A stretch of 64,000 nt of DNA. Source: Cupriavidus malaysiensis. Lineage in GTDB: Bacteria > Pseudomonadota > Gammaproteobacteria > Burkholderiales > Burkholderiaceae. Below, piece by piece: positions 46,062-54,501 of this stretch (within the stretch, counting starts at the first letter, position 1; every line of letters starts with the position of its first letter). The notes beneath the pieces are model-generated. The model did not search any database and was not told the DNA's origin. It was given only the letters and a program-made list of their open reading frames with translations. The DNA lies in NCBI RefSeq assembly GCF_001854325.1, contig NZ_CP017754.1, forward strand, positions 682,001 to 746,000, read 5' to 3'. The translations under genes were made by a program, and so were the position numbers.

Positions 46062-46979
46062 CTACCAGCCGGCGTAGCGCTCGCGCGCGTCGTGCCCGGA
46101 GAAGTGCTCGGCGAGGAAGTCGACGAAGGCACGCACCTTGGCCGACAACTGGTCGCGGCTCAGGTAGACCGCGTGGATATCGGCCGGTGGCGCGGCCCAG
46201 TCCGGCAGCACCTGGCGCAGGCGGCCCGAGCGCAGCAGGGGCGCCACGTCCCATTCCGAGCGCAGCAGGATGCCGTGTCCCTGCAGGGCCCAGCCGACCG
46301 CCACCTCGCCGTCGTTGGTGGCGGCCGGCCCACGCACCTTGACGGTTTCCTGCCGGTTGGCCGACTGCAGCTGCCAGTTGCCGTAGGCGCTGTCGCTCTC
46401 GCGGATCACGATGCAGCGGTGGCGTTGCAGTTCACGCGGCGAGGCGGGCGCGCCATGGCGTTCCAGGTAGGCCGGCGCGGCGCACAGCAGGCGCCGGTTC
46501 GGCGCCAGCCGGCGTGCGCTCAGGCGCGCGTCCGGCAGGTCGCCGACGCGGATGCCTACGTCGAAGCCTTCCTCCGCCAGGCTGAGCGGGCGGTCGCTGA
46601 GCTGCAGCTGCACTTCGACCTCGGGGCAGGCCAGCAGGAAGGTGCCCACGGCCGGAGCCAGGTGGCGGCGCCCGAAGCCCAGCGTGGCGTTGACGCGCAG
46701 CAGGCCGCGCGGGGCCACGCGGCTGCCGGCCAGTCCTTGTTCGAGCTCGTCGAGATCCGCGAGGATGCGGCTGCCCTGGGCGAGATAGGCCTCGCCCTCC
46801 GGCGTCACGCTGAGGCTGCGCGTGGTGCGATGCAGCAGGCGCACGCCCAGGCGCGCCTCCAGCGCGGCCAGCCGCTTGCTGGCGGCCGACGGCGTCAGGC
46901 CGAGCTGCTGGGCGGCACCGGCGAGGCTGCCGCGCTTGACCAGCAGCACGAAGAAGGCGAGATCGGAGAAGCCATCCAT
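46062..46979 (-). CDS. LysR family transcriptional regulator
   Basis: A 305-residue LTTR of the CrgA/DsdC-like subgroup with N-terminal winged HTH (FFVLLVKRGSLAGAAQQLGL, then SAASKRLAALEARLGVRLLHR) and C-terminal inducer-binding domain. Divergent from the leuC-like operon; a perfect T-N11-A palindrome lies 12 bases upstream of its start. It most likely controls that operon and itself. Confidence 0.92.
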   Translation of the reverse strand: MDGFSDLAFFVLLVKRGSLAGAAQQLGLTPSAASKRLAALEARLGVRLLHRTTRSLSVTPEGEAYLAQGSRILADLDELEQGLAGSRVAPRGLLRVNATLGFGRRHLAPAVGTFLLACPEVEVQLQLSDRPLSLAEEGFDVGIRVGDLPDARLSARRLAPNRRLLCAAPAYLERHGAPASPRELQRHRCIVIRESDSAYGNWQLQSANRQETVKVRGPAATNDGEVAVGWALQGHGILLRSEWDVAPLLRSGRLRQVLPDWAAPPADIHAVYLSRDQLSAKVRAFVDFLAEHFSGHDARERYAGW

Positions 46980-46991
46980 GAGATCGAGCTG

Positions 46992-47014
46992 ATTCGTGAA
47001 TTCAAGGAACGAAT
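46992..47014. promoter_or_regulatory. LysR-type operator
   Basis: Perfect inverted repeat ATTCGT-N11-ACGAAT, the canonical T-N11-A LTTR box, in the 217-base gap between the LysR gene and the leuC-like gene. TTATAT at about 47033-47038 is a possible -10 for the rightward operon. Confidence 0.75.
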
Positions 47015-47196
47015 GAAAGTCCGCCGCCGAAATTATATCGGTGGATTCCACGCCTACACTGCGGAGCATGCCGCTGGCGCCGGGCCCCGTCCCGGCGCTG
47101 CCGGCGGGCCGAGGCCGCGCCGCTGTCCTGCTTGTGCCGGCCTGCGCCGGCCTGCGCCGGCTTCGCTTCCACGATCTTCTCTTGCACGACCATTCC

Positions 47197-48615
47197 ATGC
47201 CAGGCCGCACGCTCTATCGCAAGCTGGTCGATTCGCACACGGTGTCCGTCCTCGACGCGGACAACGTCCTGCTGTACGCGGATCTGCACATCATGAACGA
47301 ATACACCAGTCCCCAGGCCTTCGCCGGGCTGGCCGCCCGGGCGCGCGCCGTGGCGCGGCCGGGGCAGCAGGTGGCGGTGGTGGACCACATCATTCCCACC
47401 CACGCCGAATCGCCGCGGCGCATCGCCGACCCGGCCTCGGCGCTGCAGGCGCGCAACCTCAAGCGCAACTGCGCGCGGCACGGCATCGCGCTGTTCGACA
47501 GCGACGATCCGCTGCAGGGCATCGAGCACGTGATCGTGCCGGAGCACGGCATGATCCGACCGGGCATGGTGGTGCTGTGCGGCGACAGCCATACCACCAC
47601 CTACGGCGCCTTCGGCGCGCTCGGTTTCGGCATCGGGACCTCCGAAGTCGAGCATGTGCTGGCCACGCAGACGCTGGTCTATCGCGTGGCACGCGACATG
47701 CGCATCCGTATCGACGGCCGCCTGCCGGCGGGTACCACCGCGAAGGACCTGATCCTGCACGTGATCGGCCGCATCGGCGCCCAGGGCGCGCGCGGCTACG
47801 TGGTGGAATTCTGCGGCGAGGCCATCGGCGCGCTGTCGATGGCGGGGCGCATGACCCTGTGCAATATGGCGGTCGAGGCCGGCGCGCGCGGCGCGCTGAT
47901 CGCTCCCGACGCGGTGGCGACCGACTATGTGCTGGCGCGCGCTTCCGACATCGGCGCGGCGCAGCGGGCCGCCGCGCTGGCTGCCTGGCAGGCGCTGGCA
48001 TCGGACCCGCAGGCGCGCTTCGCTGCCGAGCTGGCCTTCGATGCCGCCGAGGTGGTCCCCAACGTGACCTGGGGCACCAGCCCCGACCAGGTGATGGCGG
48101 TCGATGCCTGCGTGCCGCATCCGGAAGACTTCGCCGATCCCGCCGCGCGCGCCTCCGCCGCACGCGCGCTGGACTACCAGGGCCTGCGCGGCGGCGATGC
48201 GCTCGAGGGCCTGCCGGTGCAGCGGGTCTTCATCGGCTCCTGCACCAACGGCCGCATCGAGGACCTGCGCGCGGCCGCCGCCATCGCGCGCGGCCGCAAG
48301 GTCGCCGCGGGCGTGCGGGCGATGGTGGTGCCCGGCTCCGGCGCGGTGCGCGAGCAGGCCGAGCGCGAGGGCATCGCCGCCGTGCTGGCCGCGGCCGGCT
48401 TCGAGTGGCGCAAGCCGGGCTGCTCGATGTGCCTGGCGATGAACGACGACGTGCTCGCCCCGGGCGAGCGCTGTGCCTCGACCACCAACCGCAATTTCGA
48501 GGGACGGCAGGGCCGCGCCGGGCGCACCCACCTGATGAGTCCCGCCATGGCCGCCGCCGCGGCCGTCACCGGGCGCATCACCGACGTGCGCCGCCTGGAG
48601 CCCGTCCATGCCTGA
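47197..48615 (+). CDS. LeuC-like isomerase large subunit (aconitase superfamily)
   Basis: A 472-residue 3-isopropylmalate dehydratase-type large subunit. TLYRKLVDSHTVS opens the protein. Cluster ligands are one Cys in GSCTNGR and two in KPGCSMCLAMN, and GDSHTTTYGAFGALGFGIGTSE is intact. Similar length to LeuC. It does not lie with leuB or leuA; being controlled by a divergent LysR gene and coupled to a dehalogenase gene, it is more likely a catabolic paralogue acting on a substituted malate or citraconate-like compound (inference). Its last bases overlap the LeuD-like gene by 8 nt (ATGCCTGA). Confidence 0.9.
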   Translation: MPGRTLYRKLVDSHTVSVLDADNVLLYADLHIMNEYTSPQAFAGLAARARAVARPGQQVAVVDHIIPTHAESPRRIADPASALQARNLKRNCARHGIALFDSDDPLQGIEHVIVPEHGMIRPGMVVLCGDSHTTTYGAFGALGFGIGTSEVEHVLATQTLVYRVARDMRIRIDGRLPAGTTAKDLILHVIGRIGAQGARGYVVEFCGEAIGALSMAGRMTLCNMAVEAGARGALIAPDAVATDYVLARASDIGAAQRAAALAAWQALASDPQARFAAELAFDAAEVVPNVTWGTSPDQVMAVDACVPHPEDFADPAARASAARALDYQGLRGGDALEGLPVQRVFIGSCTNGRIEDLRAAAAIARGRKVAAGVRAMVVPGSGAVREQAEREGIAAVLAAAGFEWRKPGCSMCLAMNDDVLAPGERCASTTNRNFEGRQGRAGRTHLMSPAMAAAAAVTGRITDVRRLEPVHA

Positions 48616-49336
48616 GCACACCGTATCCCCGCATCACGCTTGCGCCGGCGGCGCGGCGCTGACCGTCATCGAAGGCGTGGCCGCGCCCTTGCCGCTGCCC
48701 AATCTCGACACCGACCAGATCATGCCCAAGCAGTTCCTGCGCATCATCGACAAGTCGGGGCTGGACCGCGGCCTGTTCCACGATATGCGCTTCGACGAGC
48801 ACGGCGCGCCGCGCGCGGACTTCGTGCTGAACCAGCCGCGCTATCGCCAGGCCAGCGTGCTGGTGGCCGGCCCCAACTTCGGCTGCGGCTCGAGCCGCGA
48901 GCACGCCGTGTGGGGCCTGCAGCAGGCCGGCATCGCCGCCGTGATCGCCTCCGGCTTCGGCGAGATCTTCTATTCGAACGCCTTCAACAACCGCCTGCTG
49001 CTGGTGATGCTGCCGCAGGCCGAAGTCGAGCAGCTGCTGCAGGCGCTGCAGTCGGCCGAGTCGCCGCGCGTGCGCATCGACCTGGACGACCTGAGCGTGC
49101 GCGCGCCCGGCTTCGCGGCGGGCTTCACGCTTGCCGCGCGCCAGCGCGAGATGTTCCGCCGCGGACTGGACATGATCGGCCTGACGCTGACCCAGGCCGA
49201 GGCCATCGCCGCCTTCGCGCGCCGCCATCACGCGCACAGCCCTTGGCTGTACGATGTGGCCGCCGCGACCATGGCGCGCCTGCGGGCCCAGGCGGACGGC
49301 CAAGGGCGGCACACAGGGGAGGGGACCGATGTTTGA
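48608..49336 (+). CDS. LeuD-like isomerase small subunit
   Basis: A 242-residue swivel-domain partner of the preceding subunit. Family motifs are LPLPNLDTDQIMPKQFL, GPNFGCGSSREHAVWGL and FGEIFYSNAFNN. Normal LeuD ends near the PWL motif; here about 30 residues continue after SPWL, reaching the overlap with the next gene. The start overlaps the large-subunit gene by 8 nt and the end overlaps the dehalogenase gene by 8 nt (ATGTTTGA), so all three are translationally coupled. Confidence 0.92.
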   Translation: MPEHTVSPHHACAGGAALTVIEGVAAPLPLPNLDTDQIMPKQFLRIIDKSGLDRGLFHDMRFDEHGAPRADFVLNQPRYRQASVLVAGPNFGCGSSREHAVWGLQQAGIAAVIASGFGEIFYSNAFNNRLLLVMLPQAEVEQLLQALQSAESPRVRIDLDDLSVRAPGFAAGFTLAARQREMFRRGLDMIGLTLTQAEAIAAFARRHHAHSPWLYDVAAATMARLRAQADGQGRHTGEGTDV

Positions 49337-50234
49337 CGGATTCGAAACGCACCGTATCGTGGTCGGACAGCCGGCGGCGGACGGCGAGCAAGGCGTCGCC
49401 ATCCACGCGCTGGTCGGCGGACAGGGGCCGGCGCTTCTGCTGCTGCACGGGCATCCGCAGACGCATGTGATCTGGCACAAGGTGGCGGGCGAACTGGCCC
49501 GGCACTTCACCGTGGTCGCCACCGACCTGCGCGGCTACGGCGACAGCGGCAAGCCGCGCGGCCTGCCCGACCACGGCAACTACAGCAAGCGCGTGATGGC
49601 GCAGGACCAGGTCGAGGTGATGCGCACGCTCGGCTTCACGCGCTTCCGCGTGCTGGCGCACGACCGCGGCGCGCGCGTGGCGCACCGCATGGCGCTGGAT
49701 CACCCGCAGGCGGTGCTCCGCCTGGTCACCCTCGATATCGCGCCCACGCTGGCCATGTACGAGCAGACCAGCGAAGCCTTCGCGCGCGCCTACTGGCACT
49801 GGTTCTTCCTGATCCGCCCGGCGCCGTTTCCCGAGACGCTGATCGAGGCCGATCCGGCGCTCTACCTGCGCCAGACCATGGGCGCGCGCAGCGCCGGGCT
49901 GGCGCCCTTCACCGAGGCGGCACTGGCCGAGTACCTGCGCTGCCTGCGCTTGCCCGGCGCCGCGCACGGCCTGTGCGAGGACTACCGGGCCAGCGCCGGC
50001 ATCGACCTGGAGCACGATCGCGCCGACCTCGCCGCCGGCCGCCAGGTCGAGTGCGAGATGCTGGCGCTGTGGGGCGAGCAAGGCGCGGTGGGACAGTGCT
50101 TCGCGCCGCTGGAGGCGTGGCGGCGGGTCGCGCGGCGCGTGCAGGGCCGCGCGCTGCCGTGCGGGCACTACATCGCCGAGGAGGCGCCGGAGCGGCTGCT
50201 CGCGGAGGCCTTGCCCTTCCTGCTGGCGGACTGA
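49329..50234 (+). CDS. fluoroacetate/haloacetate dehalogenase (alpha/beta hydrolase)
   Basis: A 301-residue alpha/beta hydrolase carrying the complete fluoroacetate dehalogenase active site. Asp112 (nucleophile) with Arg113 and Arg116 lies in HDRGAR, Asp136 in TLDIAPT, His157-Trp158 in YWHWFF with Tyr219 in CEDYRA form the halide pocket, and His280 lies in CGHYIAEEAP. Family knowledge: these enzymes hydrolyse haloacetates to glycolate and halide. Coupling to leuCD-like genes is unusual; it may act on a halogenated or other 2-substituted acid in the same pathway. Esterase activity is excluded neither way, but an Asp nucleophile argues for dehalogenation. Confidence 0.88.
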   Translation: MFDGFETHRIVVGQPAADGEQGVAIHALVGGQGPALLLLHGHPQTHVIWHKVAGELARHFTVVATDLRGYGDSGKPRGLPDHGNYSKRVMAQDQVEVMRTLGFTRFRVLAHDRGARVAHRMALDHPQAVLRLVTLDIAPTLAMYEQTSEAFARAYWHWFFLIRPAPFPETLIEADPALYLRQTMGARSAGLAPFTEAALAEYLRCLRLPGAAHGLCEDYRASAGIDLEHDRADLAAGRQVECEMLALWGEQGAVGQCFAPLEAWRRVARRVQGRALPCGHYIAEEAPERLLAEALPFLLAD

Positions 50235-50303
50235 GCACGCCGGGCCGGGCACCGCTGCGGCGCTGCCTTACACTTGCGGTCTTGCTCACCAGACTGCTTG
50301 TCC

Positions 50304-50954
50304 ATGCCGCCCAGGAAGACCACCGCGAAGTCCGCGGCGAACACCGCCGACACCTCTGCCCCGGCTGCCCCGGCCGCGGCCGAAGGGCGTGCCGCCAGCG
50401 AGCAGGCCGTGCAACTGCTGGACGCGGCCACCGCCCATGTGCTCGTGCACGGGCTGGGCGACCTGTCGCTGCGCGCCATGGCCGAGGTCCTCGGCACCAG
50501 CCACCGCATGCTGATCTACTACTTCGGCTCGGCCGACGGCTTCTGGGAGGCGCTGCTGCGCCGCATCCGCCACGCCGAGCAGCGCGTGCGCCCGGCGCTG
50601 GCGGAGGAGGCCGCCGATCCCGCGCGGGTGCTGGAGCTGGCGTGGGAACGCTATTCGGCCGACAGCTACCTGCCCATCATCCAGCTGCTGTTCGAGATCT
50701 ATGGCCGCGCCATCCGCGACCGCGAGCGCTTCCAGGCCTTCCTCGACGATGTGGTCGGCAGCTGGATGGGCGCCATGGCCGACCGCCTGCACCGCCAGCT
50801 CGGCCTGCCGCCCGCCGAGGCCCGGCTGCGCGCGCGGGTGGAACTGGCCACCATGCGCGGCCTGCTGCTCGACCTCGTCACCACCGGCGACCGCAAGGGC
50901 ACCACGGCCGCATTGAAGTACTTCGCCGAGCGGCTGGCACCGGCACCACGCTGA
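50304..50954 (+). CDS. TetR family regulator
   Basis: A 216-residue regulator with an Ala/Thr-rich N-terminal tail of about 30 residues, then an HTH (AVQLLDAATAHVLVHGLGDL, MAEVLGTSHRMLIYYFGSADGFWEALL). The gene follows the dehalogenase gene by 69 nt. Paired palindromes upstream of the next gene (51115-51151) are its most likely targets. Confidence 0.88.
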   Translation: MPPRKTTAKSAANTADTSAPAAPAAAEGRAASEQAVQLLDAATAHVLVHGLGDLSLRAMAEVLGTSHRMLIYYFGSADGFWEALLRRIRHAEQRVRPALAEEAADPARVLELAWERYSADSYLPIIQLLFEIYGRAIRDRERFQAFLDDVVGSWMGAMADRLHRQLGLPPAEARLRARVELATMRGLLLDLVTTGDRKGTTAALKYFAERLAPAPR

Positions 50955-51114
50955 GCCGGCGCCGCCAGGCCGGCGGCGCGACACACCCCCCGGTTCCGGC
51001 GTCGAAGCCGCCTTCCCGCCAGCCGCTCTCCGCTTCCCTCGCATCCCGCCCGCCGCTACTTGCCCGGCCGCGCGCCGGCTCCCGGCACCGGCATGACTTC
51101 TGTTTTCGTTGCGT

Positions 51115-51151
51115 GTACCATCTGGTACAGTGCGCATGTACCAAGTGGTAC
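51115..51151. promoter_or_regulatory. paired palindromic operators upstream of the Bug receptor gene
   Basis: Two copies of GTACCA-N2-TGGTAC: GTACCATCTGGTAC (51115-51128) and GTACCAAGTGGTAC (51138-51151). Their starts are 23 bp apart, close to two helical turns. TACAGT (51126-51131) between them is a candidate -10 with TTTTCG 17 bp upstream. Such paired dyads fit cooperative binding of a TetR-type dimer pair. Confidence 0.75.
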
Positions 51152-51209
51152 GTGATTCGGTCGGCGGTGCCTGGCGCGCCGCGAGTGCGCCGCAAGAGGA
51201 GAAGAGGAA

Positions 51210-52181
51210 ATGAGGATGAAGAGACGCCAATGGATGTTGGGCGCGGTGCTGGCCGCCGCGCTGGCTGGCCAGGGCCAGGCGTGGGCCGAGACCTGGCCCG
51301 CGCGCCCGGTGCGGCTGGTGGTGCCGCAGGCGGGCGGCTCGGGCAACGACGTGCTGGCGCGCGCGCTGGCCGAGCAGCTCGGGCAGCGCTGGGGGCAGGC
51401 CGTGGTGGTGGAGAACCGGCCCGGCGCCAACGGCGTGGTGGCGGTCCAGTACGTCAAGGGCCAGCCGGCCGACGGCTATACCTTGTTCTTTGCCGGGGTG
51501 TCCAACCTGGCTTTCAATCCGCTGCTGTACCGCAAGCTGTCCTACGATCCCCAGCGCGACCTGGCCGGCGTGGCGATGCTGGCCAACTCGCCCTTCGTGC
51601 TGGTGGCCTCGCCCCGGCTCGGGGTGCATAGCTTCGCCGACTTCCTCAAGCTGGCGCGCGCCCAGCCGGGCGCGCTCAGCTATGCCTCGGGCGGCATCGG
51701 CAATTCCACCCATCTGGCCATGGCGCTGGTGGCCGAGCGCACCGGCCTGCGCATGCTGCACGTGCCCTTCAACGGCGGCGGCGGCTCCACCAGCCTGATG
51801 GCGGGCGATACGCCGGTGATGATGAACGTGGTAGCCGGCGTGCAGCCCTATATCGCGGGCGGCAAGCTGGTGCCGCTGGCGGTCACCGGCGCGCATCGCC
51901 TCGGCGCGCTGCCCGGCGTGCCCACCTTCGGCGAGCTGGGCTATGACGTGGCCGTGCCCGGCTGGTATGCCATCGTCGCACGCGCCGGCACGCCGGCCGC
52001 GCTGGTCGAGCGCATCAACGCCGACATCAACGCTGTGATCGGCAGCGCCGCCTTCCGCGACAAGCTCGCCAACCAGTTCCTCGAGCCCATCCAGGGCCCG
52101 CCGGCCCTGGTGTTCCAGACCATGCAGCGCGATGCCGCGGCCTGGGCCCCGCTGATCCGCCGGCTCGACATTTCGCTGTAA
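51210..52181 (+). CDS. Bug/TctC family periplasmic solute receptor
   Basis: A 323-residue tripartite tricarboxylate transporter receptor. The Sec signal ends near residue 25 (QAWA). RLVVPQAGGSGNDVLARALAE, VVENRPGANG and LSYASGGIGNSTHLAMAL are family hallmarks. Burkholderiales carry many such receptors without transporter genes beside them, as here (no tctAB). The ligand is probably a carboxylate; the adjacent M24 protein gene (37 nt downstream) is likely cotranscribed. Confidence 0.93.
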   Translation: MRMKRRQWMLGAVLAAALAGQGQAWAETWPARPVRLVVPQAGGSGNDVLARALAEQLGQRWGQAVVVENRPGANGVVAVQYVKGQPADGYTLFFAGVSNLAFNPLLYRKLSYDPQRDLAGVAMLANSPFVLVASPRLGVHSFADFLKLARAQPGALSYASGGIGNSTHLAMALVAERTGLRMLHVPFNGGGGSTSLMAGDTPVMMNVVAGVQPYIAGGKLVPLAVTGAHRLGALPGVPTFGELGYDVAVPGWYAIVARAGTPAALVERINADINAVIGSAAFRDKLANQFLEPIQGPPALVFQTMQRDAAAWAPLIRRLDISL

Positions 52182-52218
52182 GCCCGCCCCCTCGGAAACC
52201 CCTGTACAGGAGACACCC

Positions 52219-53409
52219 ATGCCGAAGATCACCACCGCCGTACGCGATTACCGCGTCGCCATGATGCGCGAACTGATGGACCGCTGCCGGCTCGACGCCC
52301 TCGTCTTCACCACGCCGGACTTCTTCCAGTTCGCCACCAATTTCCAGCTCGACGTGTGGCCCTGGGAACGGCCCGTCTTCGCCGTAGTGCCGCGCGACGG
52401 CGAGCCGTTCGCGGTGATGAACGAACTGTCGACCAACCATATGCGTTTCGCCACCGAGCAGCAGACCGTCTGGCTGCGCGACGTCACCTACTACGCCGAG
52501 CATCCGCGCGTCTCCCAGCGGCTCGCGCTCGCCCCGCAGCTGCCGGAGCTGCTGACGTCGAGCCTGGCCGCGCGCGGCCTCGGTGCCAGCCGCATCGGCG
52601 TCGACGTCGCCCACCCGCTGCTGGCGGCCGCGCAGCGCTACCTGCCGGAACTGGTGCTGCGCCCGGCACTGGCCGAGATGCGCGCGATGCGCTGGGTCAA
52701 GCATGCGGAGGAACTCGCGGTGATGCGCGCACTGGGCGCGCTGACCGACTGGGTGCAGGACCGCTACCGCGAGAACATCCGCCCGGGCCGGCTGACGCAG
52801 GAGCTCGACCACGCCATGTCGGCGCTGATGGTCGAGGAGGCCGCGCGCCGCTTCCCGGGCGAGGACTTCGACATCCTCAAGTGCTGGACGCTGGCCGGCC
52901 CGGCCTCGGCCTCGCCGCACGGCGACGGTGCCGCCTGCGGCGCGCGCATCGCCGAGGGCGACACCGTCGTCAACCTGATCCTGCCGCGCCTCAACGGCTA
53001 CTACGTCGAGAACGAGCGCACCTGGTTCTGCGGACGCCCGGATGATCGGCAGGCGCGCCTGTACCAGGTGGCGGCGCAGGCGACCGATGCCGCCGTGCAG
53101 GCGGCGGTCACCGGGCAGCGCGTGTGCGACATGGACGCGGCGGCGCAGGCGGTGATCGAGCGCGCGGGCTTCGGCGACTATGTGTTCCACCGCACCGGTC
53201 ATGCGGTGGGCCTGATGCTGCACGAATACCCCGAGGATATGGCGTTCAACACACGCGCCCTGCGGGCGGGCGAGGTGTATTCGGCCGAGCCGGGCCTCTA
53301 CGTCTACGGGCTGGGCGGCTTCCGCCTCGACGACACCGTGGTGGTGGGCAGCGAGCCGGAAGTGATCGTGAAGACGCCGAAGACGCTGGAATACGCCACG
53401 GTCGGCTGA
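52219..53409 (+). CDS. M24 (pita-bread fold) family protein with degenerate metal site
   Basis: A 396-residue two-domain protein like prolidase/creatinase: N-terminal creatinase-like domain to about residue 150 and C-terminal pita-bread domain. The five usual metal ligands appear as Leu253 (for Asp), Glu264 (for Asp, in YYVENERT), His328 (GHAVGL), Glu357 (SAEPG) and Asp371 (for Glu, GGFRLDD). It may therefore be a non-peptidase member, as are creatinase, ectoine hydrolase and DddP. Automated naming as Xaa-Pro peptidase would be misleading. A ribosome site (CAGGAGA) precedes the ATG. Confidence 0.85.
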   Translation: MPKITTAVRDYRVAMMRELMDRCRLDALVFTTPDFFQFATNFQLDVWPWERPVFAVVPRDGEPFAVMNELSTNHMRFATEQQTVWLRDVTYYAEHPRVSQRLALAPQLPELLTSSLAARGLGASRIGVDVAHPLLAAAQRYLPELVLRPALAEMRAMRWVKHAEELAVMRALGALTDWVQDRYRENIRPGRLTQELDHAMSALMVEEAARRFPGEDFDILKCWTLAGPASASPHGDGAACGARIAEGDTVVNLILPRLNGYYVENERTWFCGRPDDRQARLYQVAAQATDAAVQAAVTGQRVCDMDAAAQAVIERAGFGDYVFHRTGHAVGLMLHEYPEDMAFNTRALRAGEVYSAEPGLYVYGLGGFRLDDTVVVGSEPEVIVKTPKTLEYATVG

Positions 53410-53725
53410 GCCGGCCCGCCATCGCGGCCGCTCCGTCCCCGGGCGGGGCGGCCGCGGCCGGGGGCGCGATGGCGCGCAGGCCGCACCGCGCTTGCCGGCC
53501 TGCCTCCTGCTGCCAAATGCCACCATCGCCACCCGGCTCCCGCCGGCCCTGGCGCGATGTGTCGGCGAGCCGACAGGGTCCCTTGTTGGCAATTCCCCAC
53601 GTGATCTATGCTTGCCAGACGGGTGTCATCTTCCTGTGGGTGCGGCGAATTACATACATTCATGGCTGGATGTATAATCGCGGAAGAATTTCCCGAGAGT
53701 AGTTTCGTTTGTTGTTGTTTCTGAT
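53410..53725 (+). promoter_or_regulatory. intergenic region with sigma-70 promoter and palindrome
   Basis: No gene is supported in 53410-53725. Near its end TTACAT (53650-53655) and a perfect TATAAT (53673-53678) are 17 bp apart. The inverted repeat ATACAT-N10-ATGTAT (53654-53659 / 53670-53675) overlaps this spacer and -10, so a repressor could bind there. The promoter faces the small membrane peptide frame and the PagL-like gene. Confidence 0.6.
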
Positions 53726-53815
53726 ATGACTTATCGTTTTATCGCCGGCTGCCTGGCTGTCTGGATCGCGGTCTGCACGACCGCCAGCTGGGTGGTCGAG
53801 CGCCTCTGGAGCTGA
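53726..53815 (+). CDS. possible 29-residue membrane peptide
   Basis: Frame MTYRFIAGCLAVWIAVCTTA plus a short WVVERLWS-type end forms a single hydrophobic helix flanked by charges. It begins about 40 bases after the expected transcription start and ends 59 bases before the PagL-like gene. No clear ribosome site precedes it. It may be a real small membrane protein, a leader peptide or chance. Confidence 0.3.
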   Translation: MTYRFIAGCLAVWIAVCTTASWVVERLWS

Positions 53816-53874
53816 CGACCGCAGCCACGAGCCCCTGCGGGCAAGCCGGCGCGATCCGCAACCTGGTTTCGATC

Positions 53875-54471
53875 ATGACGCGAAAAGAAGAAGGTCATCC
53901 CCCCGTTTCGCAACGTTCCCGCGTGGGCCTGCTGCGTCCGCGCCTCTTCGCCGCGGCGGCCCTGGCCGCCGGCCTTGCCGGCGCCGCCCACGCCGATCCC
54001 ACCGTGCAGGCGGCATTCGGCCGCGACCCGAGCCACGGCATCAACAAATACGAAGTCGCCCTGAACTGGGATTCCGGCTTCAACTGGGGCAACCCGGACA
54101 GCTGGCTGCTGCGCCTGCAGTGGGAAGTCGAGCTGGCCGAGTGGTTTCCCCAGAGCGGCACCAATCGCCACAACGTGACCGAGTTCGGTTTCACGCCGCT
54201 GCTGCGGCTGGAAAAGCATGGTTTCGCTGGCTTCGTGCCCTTCCTGGAGGTCGGCGCGGGTGCGCGCCTGCTGAGCAGTACCTATACATCGGACGAGCAT
54301 CGCTCCGGCACCGCGTTCCAGTTCGGCGACATTTTCGGCCTGGGTGCGATGTTCGGGGCGCGCAACCAGTTCGAGGCCGGCTTCCGCTTCCAGCACGTGT
54401 CCAATGCCGGCATCAAGGAGCCGAACCCGGGCACGAACTTCTATACCGGCTACGTCCGCTACCGCTTCTGA
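53875..54471 (+). CDS. PagL-like lipid A 3-O-deacylase (acyloxyacyl hydrolase)
   Basis: A 198-residue outer-membrane beta-barrel enzyme that removes the 3-O acyl chain of lipid A. The signal region runs to about residue 40 (AAHADP). The C-terminal half has the family core FRFQHVSNAGIKEPNPGTNF with catalytic His and Ser two residues apart, ending in an aromatic barrel C-terminus YVRYRF. The position expected for the catalytic Glu, 14 residues after His, reads Asn; activity is thus not certain. Confidence 0.85.
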   Translation: MTRKEEGHPPVSQRSRVGLLRPRLFAAAALAAGLAGAAHADPTVQAAFGRDPSHGINKYEVALNWDSGFNWGNPDSWLLRLQWEVELAEWFPQSGTNRHNVTEFGFTPLLRLEKHGFAGFVPFLEVGAGARLLSSTYTSDEHRSGTAFQFGDIFGLGAMFGARNQFEAGFRFQHVSNAGIKEPNPGTNFYTGYVRYRF

Positions 54472-54501
54472 CGCGGCTCGCCGCGGCGGTGCCGCGGCCG
54501 C

